64,000 nt of DNA from Actinomycetes bacterium. GTDB taxonomy: Bacteria > Actinomycetota > Acidimicrobiia > Acidimicrobiales > Acidimicrobiaceae. The DNA is taken from assembly GCA_021841935.1 (NCBI GenBank), contig JAKCDL010000002.1, forward strand, positions 186,001-250,000. Reading direction: 5' to 3'. Each line of letters opens with the position of its first letter. Position 1 is the stretch's first letter. The position numbers and the translations under genes are program-made. This document shows positions 1-9,357 of this stretch, in pieces. Below the pieces are notes generated by a model that was not told where the DNA came from, searched no databases, and saw only the letters and a list, made by a program, of their open reading frames with translations.

Positions 1-33
1 TGCTAGCCGCCATTTTAAAGTGGGAGATCGATT

Positions 34-408
34 TTGAGTGTGAAAGCCGTAAGGGCAGCGTTGGTGGACTTTTTGCTCGTGCTTGCATTTGTCGTCATCG
101 GACGAAAAAGTCATGGTCACGGTGAAAGCCTAAGTGGTGTCTTCTCTACTTTTTGGCCGTTTTTGGTTGGACTTGTGGTGGGTTGGTTAGCGTCTAGAGG
201 CTGGAAGAACCCTATCCAAGTAAGGCCGACGGGGCTAATTATTTGGGTTTTGACCGTTGGAATCGGTCAGATACTTCGTGTGATTTCAGGTCAAGGAACC
301 GCATTCGCCTTTATCCTTGTGTCGTTGGCTTTTCTGGGTTTAGTCCTGATTGGGACTCGAATCACCTTCGGTTTGATCGATCGGAGGCTAGAAAAGTCTC
401 GAGCCTAA
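34..408 (+). CDS. DUF3054 family membrane protein
   Basis: A 124-residue protein with about four hydrophobic segments (near residues 8-23, 38-53, 67-84 and 89-110) and a basic C-terminus. The pattern of a WPF-plus-glycine segment followed by a WL-SRGW turn and a GxTxxxWxxTVGxGQxLR stretch matches my memory of the actinobacterial DUF3054 family of small integral membrane proteins, whose function is unknown. The start is TTG at 34, preceded by GGGAG at 22-26; an in-frame GTG at 40 is an alternative. It lies 31 bp before tgt on the same strand and may be cotranscribed. Family assignment is by recognition only. Confidence 0.75.
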   Translation: MSVKAVRAALVDFLLVLAFVVIGRKSHGHGESLSGVFSTFWPFLVGLVVGWLASRGWKNPIQVRPTGLIIWVLTVGIGQILRVISGQGTAFAFILVSLAFLGLVLIGTRITFGLIDRRLEKSRA

Positions 409-439
409 CGAGGCGATACGACGAACTTGGGAATCATAT

Positions 440-1540
440 ATGGCTATTTTGACTTTCGATGTGGTTGAAGAGAGCGACAGTGCTCGCAACGGAGTTGTAA
501 CTATCGGCTCTAAAAGTTATCAGACTCCGGTTTTCATGCCAGTTGGAACAAGAGGAACGATTAAAGCTGCAACGGCAAAAGACGTGGCCGATATCGGCTT
601 CGATGTCGTTCTTGGAAACACCTACCACTTAATGCTAAGGCCTGGATCTAAGGTGATTCAGAGCATTGGAGGCTTGCATAAGTTTGCTGGATGGGATCGG
701 TTGATGCTCACCGATTCAGGCGGATTCCAAGTTATGTCTTTGGGGGCCAAGTTCGATGAAGGTGGGGTCCGCTTCAAGTCGATCTACGACGGGGCAAATG
801 TATACCTAACTCCAGAGGGTGCCGTAACAACGCAAGAGGAGATCGGCGCCGATATTGCTATGGTACTTGACGTCTGTACAAATCTTCCTGCTACCAGAGA
901 CCAGCTGCAGCGCGCCATGGACTTGACCCATGCTTGGGCAAAGCGAGCTCGATCGGCTAAGTCTCGAGAAGACCAGGCGCAATTTGGAATAGTCCAAGGC
1001 GGATCTGAAGATGATCTACGACAGGTGAGCGCTCAAGCGATAGTCGATATTGGATTCGAAGGCTATGCAATCGGTGGACTAGCTGTTGGGGAAAGTCGTG
1101 AAGATATGCTTAGGTCCATTGAATCAACCACGCCATTTCTTCCCAACGATCGCCCTCGTTACCTTATGGGAGTGGGTGATCCAGTAGGGGTCGTTGAATC
1201 CATTGCGCGCGGGGTGGATATGTTCGACTGTGTTGCTCCCTCGCGCTTGGCACGCCACGGTGGTGCTCTTACCTTCCAGGGCAAGGTTCATGTCAAGAAT
1301 AAGAAGTACGAAGAGGCGGATGAACCCATTGAAATGGGTTGTCCATGTCTTGCGTGTCAGCGATTTCCGATTGCACTGATTAGACACCTATTACTAGTCG
1401 GAGAATCGACTGCAGGAACCTTGCTGACGATCCATAACCTCACCTTTATGCATCGCTTAGTAGCAGGAGCGCGCAGTGCGATCCGTGAAAAATCCCTTGA
1501 TCGGTATGTAACAACCATTCGAAGTGCTTACGCCCGCTAG
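440..1540 (+). CDS. tgt: Queuine/preQ1 tRNA-guanine transglycosylase
   Basis: Exchanges guanine at the wobble position (34) of GUN-anticodon tRNAs for the queuosine precursor preQ1. At 366 residues it has the usual bacterial length. Visible hallmarks are DSGGFQ at 92-97 (catalytic Asp92), the FDCVAPSR segment with the likely nucleophile Asp263, and the zinc site CPCLAC (Cys301, Cys303, Cys306) with His332 in the TIHNL segment. The GGLAVGE base-binding loop is at about 212-218. ATG start at 440. It precedes yajC-secD-secF, the common bacterial order in which tgt, yajC, secD and secF are neighbours. No queuosine biosynthesis gene (queC/D/E/A) lies in the window. Confidence 0.97.
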   Translation: MAILTFDVVEESDSARNGVVTIGSKSYQTPVFMPVGTRGTIKAATAKDVADIGFDVVLGNTYHLMLRPGSKVIQSIGGLHKFAGWDRLMLTDSGGFQVMSLGAKFDEGGVRFKSIYDGANVYLTPEGAVTTQEEIGADIAMVLDVCTNLPATRDQLQRAMDLTHAWAKRARSAKSREDQAQFGIVQGGSEDDLRQVSAQAIVDIGFEGYAIGGLAVGESREDMLRSIESTTPFLPNDRPRYLMGVGDPVGVVESIARGVDMFDCVAPSRLARHGGALTFQGKVHVKNKKYEEADEPIEMGCPCLACQRFPIALIRHLLLVGESTAGTLLTIHNLTFMHRLVAGARSAIREKSLDRYVTTIRSAYAR

Positions 1541-1618
1541 GCTAATTTGGGTTAATTATTCAATTTTCGGCGTCGAGTTTCCGCGCCGTTCGCTTATTTG
1601 TTTTGGGAGAGTCCGGAA

Positions 1619-2041
1619 ATGTCTCTTTTAGCAGCCGCTTCGACAAGCAGTGGGAGTTCCATCTCTCTATTTCTACCGCTAGTGCTCTTCGCTGGAATAT
1701 ATTTTTTAGTCCTTCGACCGAGGGCCAATAAGGCTAAGGCTGCGCAAGCCCAAGCTCGTTTGGCAGATGTCGGCGATCGAGTGATGATGACCTCTGGAAT
1801 GTTGGGTCGAGTTGTTGGAATCAATGATGAGACCGTTGCTGTAGAGGTATCGCCCGATCTCGTACTAACGTTCGCGAAGAGGGCAATTAGCCGTCGCCTT
1901 GACGAAAGTGATCCTCTCTACGTAGCCTTCGACCCCGACACTGAGGAAGATAGTGACGATGATAGTGTCGAGGATGAGTCGATTAGCGATGAGGCGACAG
2001 AGAAGGGCGAAGACGCCTCAAACGAAGGCGAAGTCAAGTAA
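1619..2041 (+). CDS. yajC: Preprotein translocase subunit YajC
   Basis: Small single-span membrane partner of SecD-SecF in the holotranslocon. The N-terminus has a short Ser/Ala stretch, one transmembrane helix (about residues 14-31, ending IYFLVLRPR) and the soluble YajC domain with a GDRVMMTSGMLGRV motif. The C-terminal 35-40 residues are a strongly acidic Asp/Glu/Ser tail, longer than in many YajC proteins. ATG 1619 is preferred because GGGAG at 1605-1609 sits 9 nt upstream; a TTG at 1598 would give seven more residues but lies before that site. It is followed by secD and secF, so Sec accessory function is supported by context. Confidence 0.93.
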   Translation: MSLLAAASTSSGSSISLFLPLVLFAGIYFLVLRPRANKAKAAQAQARLADVGDRVMMTSGMLGRVVGINDETVAVEVSPDLVLTFAKRAISRRLDESDPLYVAFDPDTEEDSDDDSVEDESISDEATEKGEDASNEGEVK

Positions 2042-2108
2042 GTATCTAAGGGTCAAGTGAGTCGCAGCCGATAAGGTTCGGCGTTGCGTTTTCTACTAGG
2101 AAAGATAA

Positions 2109-3536
2109 ATGAAACGATCTTCTTTGATCATGGTCCTGGCAACTGTGGTGATATCGTTAGGCGCCTTTTTTGCGGTGTTAGCCCTCAACTACAAGCCGGT
2201 ATTAGGCCTCGATCTTCAGGGAGGGCTGTCGGTGGTCTATGCGCCGGCGCATCCCGTGAGCCAGGCAACGCTAAATGAGACGATCTCAATTATTTCCAAT
2301 AGGGTTAATGGCCTTGGCGTGGCAGAGCCGAACATATCGGCTCAAGGTCACAACATAGTCGTGCAGTTGCCCGGCGTTAAAGATCCACAAGCCGCACTAA
2401 AAGTTGTTGGTCAGACGGCAACTCTTCGGTTCCGCCCTGTCCTATGTAGTACGACTGCATACGTGGCTCCTCCTAAGTCACTTCACCTGACTGCGGCCGA
2501 GCTAAAGCCAACGTGCCCGACGACGGCGACAAATTCGAATCTGCTCTCGTATGTACCTTCAACTACTGCGCAAAATGACACGGCGAATGCAAATGTGCTC
2601 TTGCCTCAGATCACTAATAACGTTGTCACTGCACGTTATGTACTTGGTCCAACCCTGATGACGGGTGCTTCGCTCAAGACCGCGATAGCAGGTCTTGATT
2701 CGACTGGCAACTGGATTGTTCAGTTCACACTCACGAGCAAGGGCTCTCCGCTCTTCGATTCAATCGCAAGGCAGTACTACCAAAAGAACATCGCAATCGT
2801 TCTCGATGGAAATGTGATAAGTGCTCCAACGATAAATTCCACTTCCTTTGGTGGCCATGGTCAAATCTCTGGTTCGTTCAATCAGTCACAAGCCGATAAT
2901 TTGGCGCTGGTTCTTCGATACGGTGCACTTCCGGTTCAGCTTGTGCAGCAGACAGTTCAAACGGTGTCACCGACGCTGGGTGCAGCATCACTTAAGGCTG
3001 GCGTCTTTGCTGGTCTTATTGGATTGATCGCAGTGATGCTTTACACGATCTTTTACTACAGAGCTTTGGGCGTAGTAGTTGTTACTGGGTTGGCTACCAC
3101 GGCGGCTCTCCTCTGGGCAATAATTTCATACATCGGACATTCGAGTGGATTGACTCTTGATCTCTCCGGAGTAACGGGTCTAATCGTCTCGATCGGTGTC
3201 ACGGTTGACTCCTATATCGTCTTCTTTGAACGGTTAAAGGACGATGTACGCGATGGCAGGTCAATTAGAGCATCGATCGACAGAAGCTTCAAAAAGGCAT
3301 TTAGGACGATCGTCGCAGCTGACCTCGTCTCATTCATTGGAGCGTTGCTTCTCTACCTATTGTCGATCGGCCCTGTTAGAGGATTCGCTTTCTTCCTTGG
3401 ACTTTCGACTTTGCTTGACGTGATTACCTCGTATACCTTCACGCGTCCACTAGTTATCTTGCTTGGTAGGAGTGAGACGTTCACGCGAGCACGTTGGTTG
3501 GGAGTCGCGCGCGGTTTGGCTGTAAGTAACGTATAA
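2109..3536 (+). CDS. secD: Protein translocase subunit SecD
   Basis: RND-type membrane protein that uses the proton-motive force to pull exported proteins out of SecYEG. At 475 residues it has one N-terminal transmembrane helix (residues 5-25), the conserved DLQGG motif at 35-39, a large extracytoplasmic P1 head region and a C-terminal bundle of five helices from about residue 295. A conserved ISIGVTVDSYIVFFERLKDD segment marks the SecD/SecF helix-4 proton-relay region. ATG 2109 has AGGAAAG immediately upstream. It is 31 bp ahead of secF and almost certainly in the same operon as yajC. Confidence 0.97.
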   Translation: MKRSSLIMVLATVVISLGAFFAVLALNYKPVLGLDLQGGLSVVYAPAHPVSQATLNETISIISNRVNGLGVAEPNISAQGHNIVVQLPGVKDPQAALKVVGQTATLRFRPVLCSTTAYVAPPKSLHLTAAELKPTCPTTATNSNLLSYVPSTTAQNDTANANVLLPQITNNVVTARYVLGPTLMTGASLKTAIAGLDSTGNWIVQFTLTSKGSPLFDSIARQYYQKNIAIVLDGNVISAPTINSTSFGGHGQISGSFNQSQADNLALVLRYGALPVQLVQQTVQTVSPTLGAASLKAGVFAGLIGLIAVMLYTIFYYRALGVVVVTGLATTAALLWAIISYIGHSSGLTLDLSGVTGLIVSIGVTVDSYIVFFERLKDDVRDGRSIRASIDRSFKKAFRTIVAADLVSFIGALLLYLLSIGPVRGFAFFLGLSTLLDVITSYTFTRPLVILLGRSETFTRARWLGVARGLAVSNV

Positions 3537-3567
3537 GTTGCGCTAACACAAAGTTTTAGGGAATCAA

Positions 3568-4929
3568 ATGGAAAGTCAAGTTGTACTGGAAAAAGAGTCT
3601 CTTTGGAGTCGTCTTTATTATGGCCACACTAACTACAGTTTTGTAAAGAACCGTCGTCGTTGGTATACGATTTCGGCAATCGTAATATTGATTGGTATCG
3701 GCGCCCTTTTCGTAAGAGGCCTCAACTTTGGAATTGAGTTCAAAGGCGGAACGTCGTGGCAGGTTACTAATTCGTCGCTAACCGTCTCTCATGCTAAAAG
3801 CGCGATTTCACCGGTCGGACTTCATCAAGCGGTGATCGTGGCGCTTGGTTCTGGCAAAAATACGACAATCGAAGTCCAGGCCGACCTCTCAAGATACCCC
3901 GTATCGCAGCGATCCACTATCGAGAATCAAGTAACCGCCGACCTCGCGAAGGCGGCCAATGTCCCTCAGTCGAAGATCTCGCTAAATGACGTTGGACCTA
4001 CGTGGGGTGGTGAGATTACATCCAAAGCCATCAGGGCTCTTATCGGTTTCTTTATCGCAATTGCACTTTATATTGCTATCCGTTTCGAAGTTAAGATGGC
4101 CCTTGCCGCTTTGATCGCTGTCGTTCACGACATTTTGGTGACAGTCGGAATCTACGCGATCGTTGGTTTTGACGTAACTCCGGCGACGGTTATTGCTCTA
4201 TTGACGATCTTGGGTTACTCCTTGTATGACACCATAGTCGTCTTCGATAGAGTCAAAGAGAATGTGAAAGATCTCGTTGACAGCGGAAAGATGCGTTATA
4301 GCGACGGTGTCGACAGATCTATGAACCAGGTCTTGATGCGCTCGATGAATACTTCGATCGTTGCGATTATCCCGATTCTGTCAATCCTTATAATTGGCGC
4401 CGAGATATTGGGCGCTACGACGCTTCAGCAATTTGGTTTGGCCTTGTTTATTGGCCTAACGACTGGTGCATACTCATCACTCTTTGTTGCGTCTCCAATC
4501 TTGGCCACACTTAAGGAGCGAGAGGCAAAGTACCAACAGATCGCTACCCGTGTTGCTTCGAAGGAGGCCAAGGCTGAAAAGGCCGCTCGTACGAAGTCCA
4601 AGGGAGAGGGGGCGGAGTCGAAGGCTAGAAGTAAGACAAAGCGCAACTCGAATAGCAGGCAACAGCCCGTGGTTGAACAGCTCGGACAAGTCATTGTGGA
4701 TCGCACTTCGAATGACTCTGCGTCAATACTTGACGAAGCCGATGTGGAAGTTGGTGACGACTTCGATGACTCGGCTCTGCAAGAAGGCGCTAGTACTGAC
4801 TTGCAAGTAACTGAGGCGAATGGTTCGGTAAATGAAGCTGAAGTAGTTGAAGATGAAAATAGGGTTCGACCTAAGTTAATTGAACCAGGTAGTCGTCAAC
4901 TTCGTTCAACTTCTCGTCGAAGAAGATAG
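3568..4929 (+). CDS. secF: Protein translocase subunit SecF with long charged tail
   Basis: Partner of SecD. The N-terminus has a transmembrane helix (about 32-50), then GIEFKGGTS (55-63), an extracytoplasmic domain and five more helices with the LGYSLYDTIVVFDRVKEN motif typical of SecF. The membrane core ends near residue 315. The remaining roughly 135 residues form a low-complexity tail, first Lys/Ala/Arg-rich then Asp/Glu/Val-rich, ending in Arg residues. Bacterial SecF is usually about 300-400 residues, so the tail accounts for the extra length; such tails are known in Actinobacteria. ATG 3568 follows AGGGA. The next gene, rel, starts 53 bp downstream. Confidence 0.96.
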   Translation: MESQVVLEKESLWSRLYYGHTNYSFVKNRRRWYTISAIVILIGIGALFVRGLNFGIEFKGGTSWQVTNSSLTVSHAKSAISPVGLHQAVIVALGSGKNTTIEVQADLSRYPVSQRSTIENQVTADLAKAANVPQSKISLNDVGPTWGGEITSKAIRALIGFFIAIALYIAIRFEVKMALAALIAVVHDILVTVGIYAIVGFDVTPATVIALLTILGYSLYDTIVVFDRVKENVKDLVDSGKMRYSDGVDRSMNQVLMRSMNTSIVAIIPILSILIIGAEILGATTLQQFGLALFIGLTTGAYSSLFVASPILATLKEREAKYQQIATRVASKEAKAEKAARTKSKGEGAESKARSKTKRNSNSRQQPVVEQLGQVIVDRTSNDSASILDEADVEVGDDFDDSALQEGASTDLQVTEANGSVNEAEVVEDENRVRPKLIEPGSRQLRSTSRRRR

Positions 4930-4982
4930 TTAACTAAAAAGCACCTAAGCAACTTATTGACGAATGGGTGTATCTTTAACTT

Positions 4983-7205
4983 ATGGTACCTGGCGTAACT
5001 GCAGATTTTGAGGCCGGTTTACTCTCTGGCATTGTTGACTCCTATTTGGCTCGACGGCCAAATGGCGACGTTTCGATGATCCAAGAGGCCTTCAAGACTG
5101 CCGTAAAGATGCACGACGGACAGTTTCGCCGTTCGGGAGAACCTTATGTGACGCACCCGATCGCTGTCGCGAGAATCGTAACTGAACTCGGTGTTGATGA
5201 AACTACGATCTGCGCGGCACTCCTTCACGACACTGTTGAAGATACTCCAATGAATTTGGAAGAGATCTCGGAGAGATTCTCCTCCGACGTGGCTGCGATA
5301 GTTGATGGGGTCACAAAGCTCGATCGCTTGTCATTCGATTCAAAAGAGGAGCAGCAAGCGGCGACGGTTCGCAAGATGATCATTGCAATGGCGAAAGATC
5401 CGCGAGTCCTTATCATCAAGCTTGCTGACCGGCTTCACAATATGCGTACTCTAGCGGTGCTCCCAGAGTGGAAACAGCGGCGAACGGCCCAAGAGACTAT
5501 GGATATCTACGCGCCGTTGGCACATCGTCTTGGTATTCAAGAGATTAGGTGGCAACTTGAGGATTTGGCATTTGCTGCACTACAGCCAAGGCGATATGCC
5601 GAAATTGAGCAAATGGTGCAGATCCGCAGTCCTGAGCGAGAGACCTCCATTCAACAACTTTTAGATGGACTCAAGAAACGATTAGCGGACGTCGGAATCG
5701 TCGCTGAGATCAAAGGCAGGCCGAAGCACCTTTGGTCTATCTATGAAAAGATGGTCGTAAAGACCAAAGAATTTGATGATATCTACGACATCATCGGCCT
5801 TCGAATCATCTGTGAGTCGGAGAAGGATTGCTGGGCCTCTTTGGGAGTGGTTCATGCACTTTGGAATCCAGTCCCTGGTCGGTTTAAAGACTACATCAAC
5901 ACTCCAAAGTTTAATCTGTATCAGAGCTTGCACACAACTGTTATTGCACCAGGTGGTAACCCTCTTGAGGTGCAACTTAGAACATTTGAAATGCACCAGA
6001 GAGCTGAATTTGGAATTGCGGCACATTGGGGATACAAAGAGGGAAGCTCTTCAGCGGAGATGGCGTGGCTGGGGAGAATACTAGATTGGCAAAAAGACAC
6101 ACCAGACCCCATTGAATTCCTGGAAAACTTGAAGCTCGATCTAGAACTAGACGAAGTCTACGTTTTTACCCCGAAGGGCAAAGTGGTTTCATTGCCTGCG
6201 AAGGCGACCCCAATCGACTTTGCATACACCATTCACACCGAGGTTGGCCATCGATGCATAGGTGCGAAGGTGAATGGACGACTTGTGCCACTCGATTCAA
6301 CACTTAAGTCGGGGGACACGGTAGAGATCTTTACCTCTAAGGTTGAAAGCGCTGGCCCATCTCGAGATTGGCAGGCGATAGTCGTCACTCCTAGGGCTAA
6401 AAGCAAGATTCGTCACTGGTTCTCACGTGAGCGTCGCGAGGATGCATTGGATCGTGGTCGCGATGAAATGATCAAAGCGATGCGCAAAGAGGGTCTTCCA
6501 GTTCAAAAGATCTCAGGTGCTGAGCAACTTCATAAGATTGCAACGAGCATGGGTTTCACTGAGGTCGATGCTCTGTACATCTCAGTTGGCGAAGGTCATA
6601 CGTCTGCCAAAGGCGTAGTGCAAAAGATGTTGAGAGAGTTCTCGACTGAAGAGACCGAAGTTCAGATACCGACGACGGTAAATACCAATCGACGCACCAA
6701 TCGCAAGCGAAAGACCCCTGGGGTTTACGTTGAAGGCCTTGATGATGTAGTAATCCGATTTTCTCGATGCTGTTCACCGGTGCCTGGCGACGAAATTATT
6801 GGATTTGTGACACGGGGAAGAGGTGTTTCGGTCCACCGTGCTACGTGCTCCAACGCCGTTGCTCTCGCCGGTTCATCGAACGAACGCATGATCGATGTCG
6901 AATGGGACACAGATTTTGCCAACTCTGTCTTTTCTGCAATTATTGAGATTCGCGCACTAGATAGGGCGCGACTACTAGCTGATGTTGCCCGTGTTCTAGC
7001 TGAACACCACCTAAATATTTTGTCTTCGAGTACTCAAGCGGGTGTAGACAGAATATCAAGAATGCGATTCGAATTCGAATTAGCAGACCCCTCGCATCTT
7101 GAGTCTGTTCTAACTGCACTACGGCGTCTTGATAGCGTATACGACGCCTATCGGGTTGTTGAGGGTGCAGGTAGCGATGCTGAAGCGATATCGGCAAAAC
7201 ACTAA
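4983..7205 (+). CDS. relA: Bifunctional (p)ppGpp synthetase/hydrolase Rel
   Basis: Stringent-response enzyme of 740 residues with the full Rel/SpoT architecture. The HD hydrolase domain carries HDTVED at 82-87. The synthetase domain is marked by DIYDIIGLR and by the RFKD motif in GRFKDYINTPKFN, the RxKD form typical of bifunctional Rel enzymes rather than the ExDD form of synthetase-only RelA. The TGS domain begins near VYVFTPKGKVVSLP. A Cys-rich RIS/ZFD region (RFSRCCSPVPGDEIIGF) and a C-terminal ACT domain follow. Both active sites look intact. ATG 4983. The position after secF is the usual actinobacterial context, although apt, often found between them, is absent. Confidence 0.97.
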   Translation: MVPGVTADFEAGLLSGIVDSYLARRPNGDVSMIQEAFKTAVKMHDGQFRRSGEPYVTHPIAVARIVTELGVDETTICAALLHDTVEDTPMNLEEISERFSSDVAAIVDGVTKLDRLSFDSKEEQQAATVRKMIIAMAKDPRVLIIKLADRLHNMRTLAVLPEWKQRRTAQETMDIYAPLAHRLGIQEIRWQLEDLAFAALQPRRYAEIEQMVQIRSPERETSIQQLLDGLKKRLADVGIVAEIKGRPKHLWSIYEKMVVKTKEFDDIYDIIGLRIICESEKDCWASLGVVHALWNPVPGRFKDYINTPKFNLYQSLHTTVIAPGGNPLEVQLRTFEMHQRAEFGIAAHWGYKEGSSSAEMAWLGRILDWQKDTPDPIEFLENLKLDLELDEVYVFTPKGKVVSLPAKATPIDFAYTIHTEVGHRCIGAKVNGRLVPLDSTLKSGDTVEIFTSKVESAGPSRDWQAIVVTPRAKSKIRHWFSRERREDALDRGRDEMIKAMRKEGLPVQKISGAEQLHKIATSMGFTEVDALYISVGEGHTSAKGVVQKMLREFSTEETEVQIPTTVNTNRRTNRKRKTPGVYVEGLDDVVIRFSRCCSPVPGDEIIGFVTRGRGVSVHRATCSNAVALAGSSNERMIDVEWDTDFANSVFSAIIEIRALDRARLLADVARVLAEHHLNILSSSTQAGVDRISRMRFEFELADPSHLESVLTALRRLDSVYDAYRVVEGAGSDAEAISAKH

Positions 7206-7268
7206 TCTGTACACTGTCGTTGTGCAGAGGAGATAACAGTTTCTGAAGTAATCTTTCCGGTAGAGGCG

Positions 7269-9335
7269 TTGAAGCGCGAGCTTGTTGTGGGATCGATACA
7301 CGTAGCTCCGCATGTCGTGATAGACGTGACCTCGCTCTTTGGTAGTGGATGGTACGCGGCAACTCTGTTTTTGGTCGCTGATGAAGCGTCGCTTGAGCCA
7401 TTTGTGGTAGTCACGAGTGGCGATGTCAAGAGCGGCAAGGCTATAAGGTTCACGGATCAGGCTGAGAACACCTATGAGGTTCAGGTTTTTCTGAACCCAG
7501 GCGATCGGGTTCTGCTCTCCTTGTCATCGCAAGGTTTGGTACTCATCTCAATCGATTTGCAAGTTACAAAGGTAAGTCGATTGAGTGCGATTACAAGGTC
7601 GGCAATTAGCAATCTCGCCGCCGAGAAGGGTATTTCAAAGGTTCTCGACCCTCTTCGAAAGGTTCGTGAGGCGCAATCGAAAGATGATTTCATTGGAGTT
7701 GTCTCAGAGCTCAAGGCTGCTGTCTCGGTGGCTACAGGGTCCCTCTCAGAGCGAAAGCTGTTTAGGGGTCAATTGGACGCGGACCTGATACATCTGTTGC
7801 AGATTGATCAAGCTAGAACAAGGTTTACCTCTCTAATAGTACAGATATCGATAGACGGGATCTTTGATGACCAATGGCGAAGATGCCTCGGGTCCCTTAT
7901 GTCGATGATCGGTCTTTCAAAGATCTGTCTTATCGTCAGCGGCCAAAGCGTCCCCAAGCTTGAAGCTGTCAAATTCATTGAACGAATGTCGATCCTTTAC
8001 GGGGTAGTGGCTTCATTTGAGTTGGACGCATTGAGCAACCTTGAATCAACGGCGATGTTGCTTTGTTCAACTGCTAGGGAGTATCGCCCCGATTCATTAT
8101 TTGTCGCTTCTAGCTATTTTGGTGACGAGGCACTAGCTGTTTACGGTACACCCCTAGTGCGGGATGTAACTGGTACGAAGGTAAAACGCTTGGGGCTCCC
8201 CACCTTTCAAAGGCACCTTGCCCTGGCATCATCAGTCTTTGTTGAAACCGCGATCTTCGACGCTCTTCGTTTTTCGCAGGAGAGATTTGGAGGTTTCGAG
8301 CCATTCTCAAAGGCCTCGACGGCGGATGTCTACTTTGAAGTAGCAAACCTTTCAACTGCAAGTTTTATCTTTATCGACGAGCCGCTTGCCCTCTTCGAAT
8401 CGAGTGGTAACAAAGGCGTCTTCAGGTACAGTTCGAGCTTCGAAAACGATAGATATGCCAAGCTTCTTGACATCGCCGAACCAAATGTATCGCACGAGAT
8501 ATTCGATGAATTGAATACCAAGATTATCAGACGAAATCCAAAGTTGTCGCCTTCGGTCGCCGTTGTGATTCCGATGCGTGACCGTGCCGATCTAACTCGT
8601 AATTGCGTGGCTTCTGTAAGGCATAATTGCACGTATCCTAACTATCGCCTCATTGTCGTAGACAACGGATCGGTAGAAGTTGACTCTAAAGAGCTCTTCG
8701 AGGAGCTTTCGCAAGATGGGATTTCGATTATCTCGTATCCATTTGACTTCAACTTTGCCGCCATTACCAATTTTGCCGTTGATAATGTAGATGACGACTT
8801 CGTCCTGCTCCTAAACAACGATATCGAGGTCAAAGAGGGGGACTTTATCTCAGAGATGGTAGCCCTCGCTCTTTTGGAGGATGTGGGAGTCGTTGGTCAA
8901 AAGTTGCTCTACCCTGATGGCGACGTTCAGCACTGTGGCGTACGTCTTGGTATCGGGGAGGCCATGACTGAGCACTTTCAAATGCGCGTCGAACAACCTG
9001 AATTTGGGCAATATTTAGCCCCAGTTCAATTTTCTGCAGTTACCGGTGCGGCGATGCTTTTATCGAGAACACTCTTCCAAGAGGTCGGTGGAATGGATGC
9101 CACACATCTGAAGGTCTCTTATAACGACATAGATCTTTGCTTGAAGGTGCGCTCTGCTGAAAAGATCGTTATCAATAATCCCTTCTCTGAGATTATTCAC
9201 TTTGAGTCAAAGAGTAGAGGAATCGACGGTATCTCCCTCGAAAAGATAAAAAGAAACACTAACGAGCGTGCATACATGGTGGCTCGATGGGACGAGTTCT
9301 TTACGAGCGATTCGCTATGGCCATCGACGATTTAA
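7269..9335 (+). CDS. Glycosyltransferase with degenerate GT2 plus active-looking GT2
   Basis: A 688-residue cytosolic-looking protein. The C-terminal third (about 430-680) is a family 2 glycosyltransferase: SVAVVIPMRDR at the start of the nucleotide fold, a VVDNGS loop, and LLLNNDIEV carrying the metal-binding NDxE/DxD-like acidic motif. The middle (about 180-400) has a similar fold rhythm (SLIVQISIDG, then SLFVASSYFGDE) but lacks a convincing DxD, so it may be a degenerate GT2. The first 130 residues are unrecognised and beta-rich. The substrate is unknown. The start is uncertain: TTG 7269 lacks a well-spaced ribosome site, while AGGAG at 7228-7232 lies upstream and the frame stays open back to the rel stop. 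It is followed by a GT4 gene. Confidence 0.82.
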   Translation: MKRELVVGSIHVAPHVVIDVTSLFGSGWYAATLFLVADEASLEPFVVVTSGDVKSGKAIRFTDQAENTYEVQVFLNPGDRVLLSLSSQGLVLISIDLQVTKVSRLSAITRSAISNLAAEKGISKVLDPLRKVREAQSKDDFIGVVSELKAAVSVATGSLSERKLFRGQLDADLIHLLQIDQARTRFTSLIVQISIDGIFDDQWRRCLGSLMSMIGLSKICLIVSGQSVPKLEAVKFIERMSILYGVVASFELDALSNLESTAMLLCSTAREYRPDSLFVASSYFGDEALAVYGTPLVRDVTGTKVKRLGLPTFQRHLALASSVFVETAIFDALRFSQERFGGFEPFSKASTADVYFEVANLSTASFIFIDEPLALFESSGNKGVFRYSSSFENDRYAKLLDIAEPNVSHEIFDELNTKIIRRNPKLSPSVAVVIPMRDRADLTRNCVASVRHNCTYPNYRLIVVDNGSVEVDSKELFEELSQDGISIISYPFDFNFAAITNFAVDNVDDDFVLLLNNDIEVKEGDFISEMVALALLEDVGVVGQKLLYPDGDVQHCGVRLGIGEAMTEHFQMRVEQPEFGQYLAPVQFSAVTGAAMLLSRTLFQEVGGMDATHLKVSYNDIDLCLKVRSAEKIVINNPFSEIIHFESKSRGIDGISLEKIKRNTNERAYMVARWDEFFTSDSLWPSTI

Positions 9336-9357
9336 ATTAATTTAGGGCGTGAATGAA

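Noticed and set aside
7203-7268. In-frame readthrough from rel into the tandem GT2 gene
   Set aside because: The shared frame has a one-in-three chance; there is a normal TAA stop and no readthrough signal.
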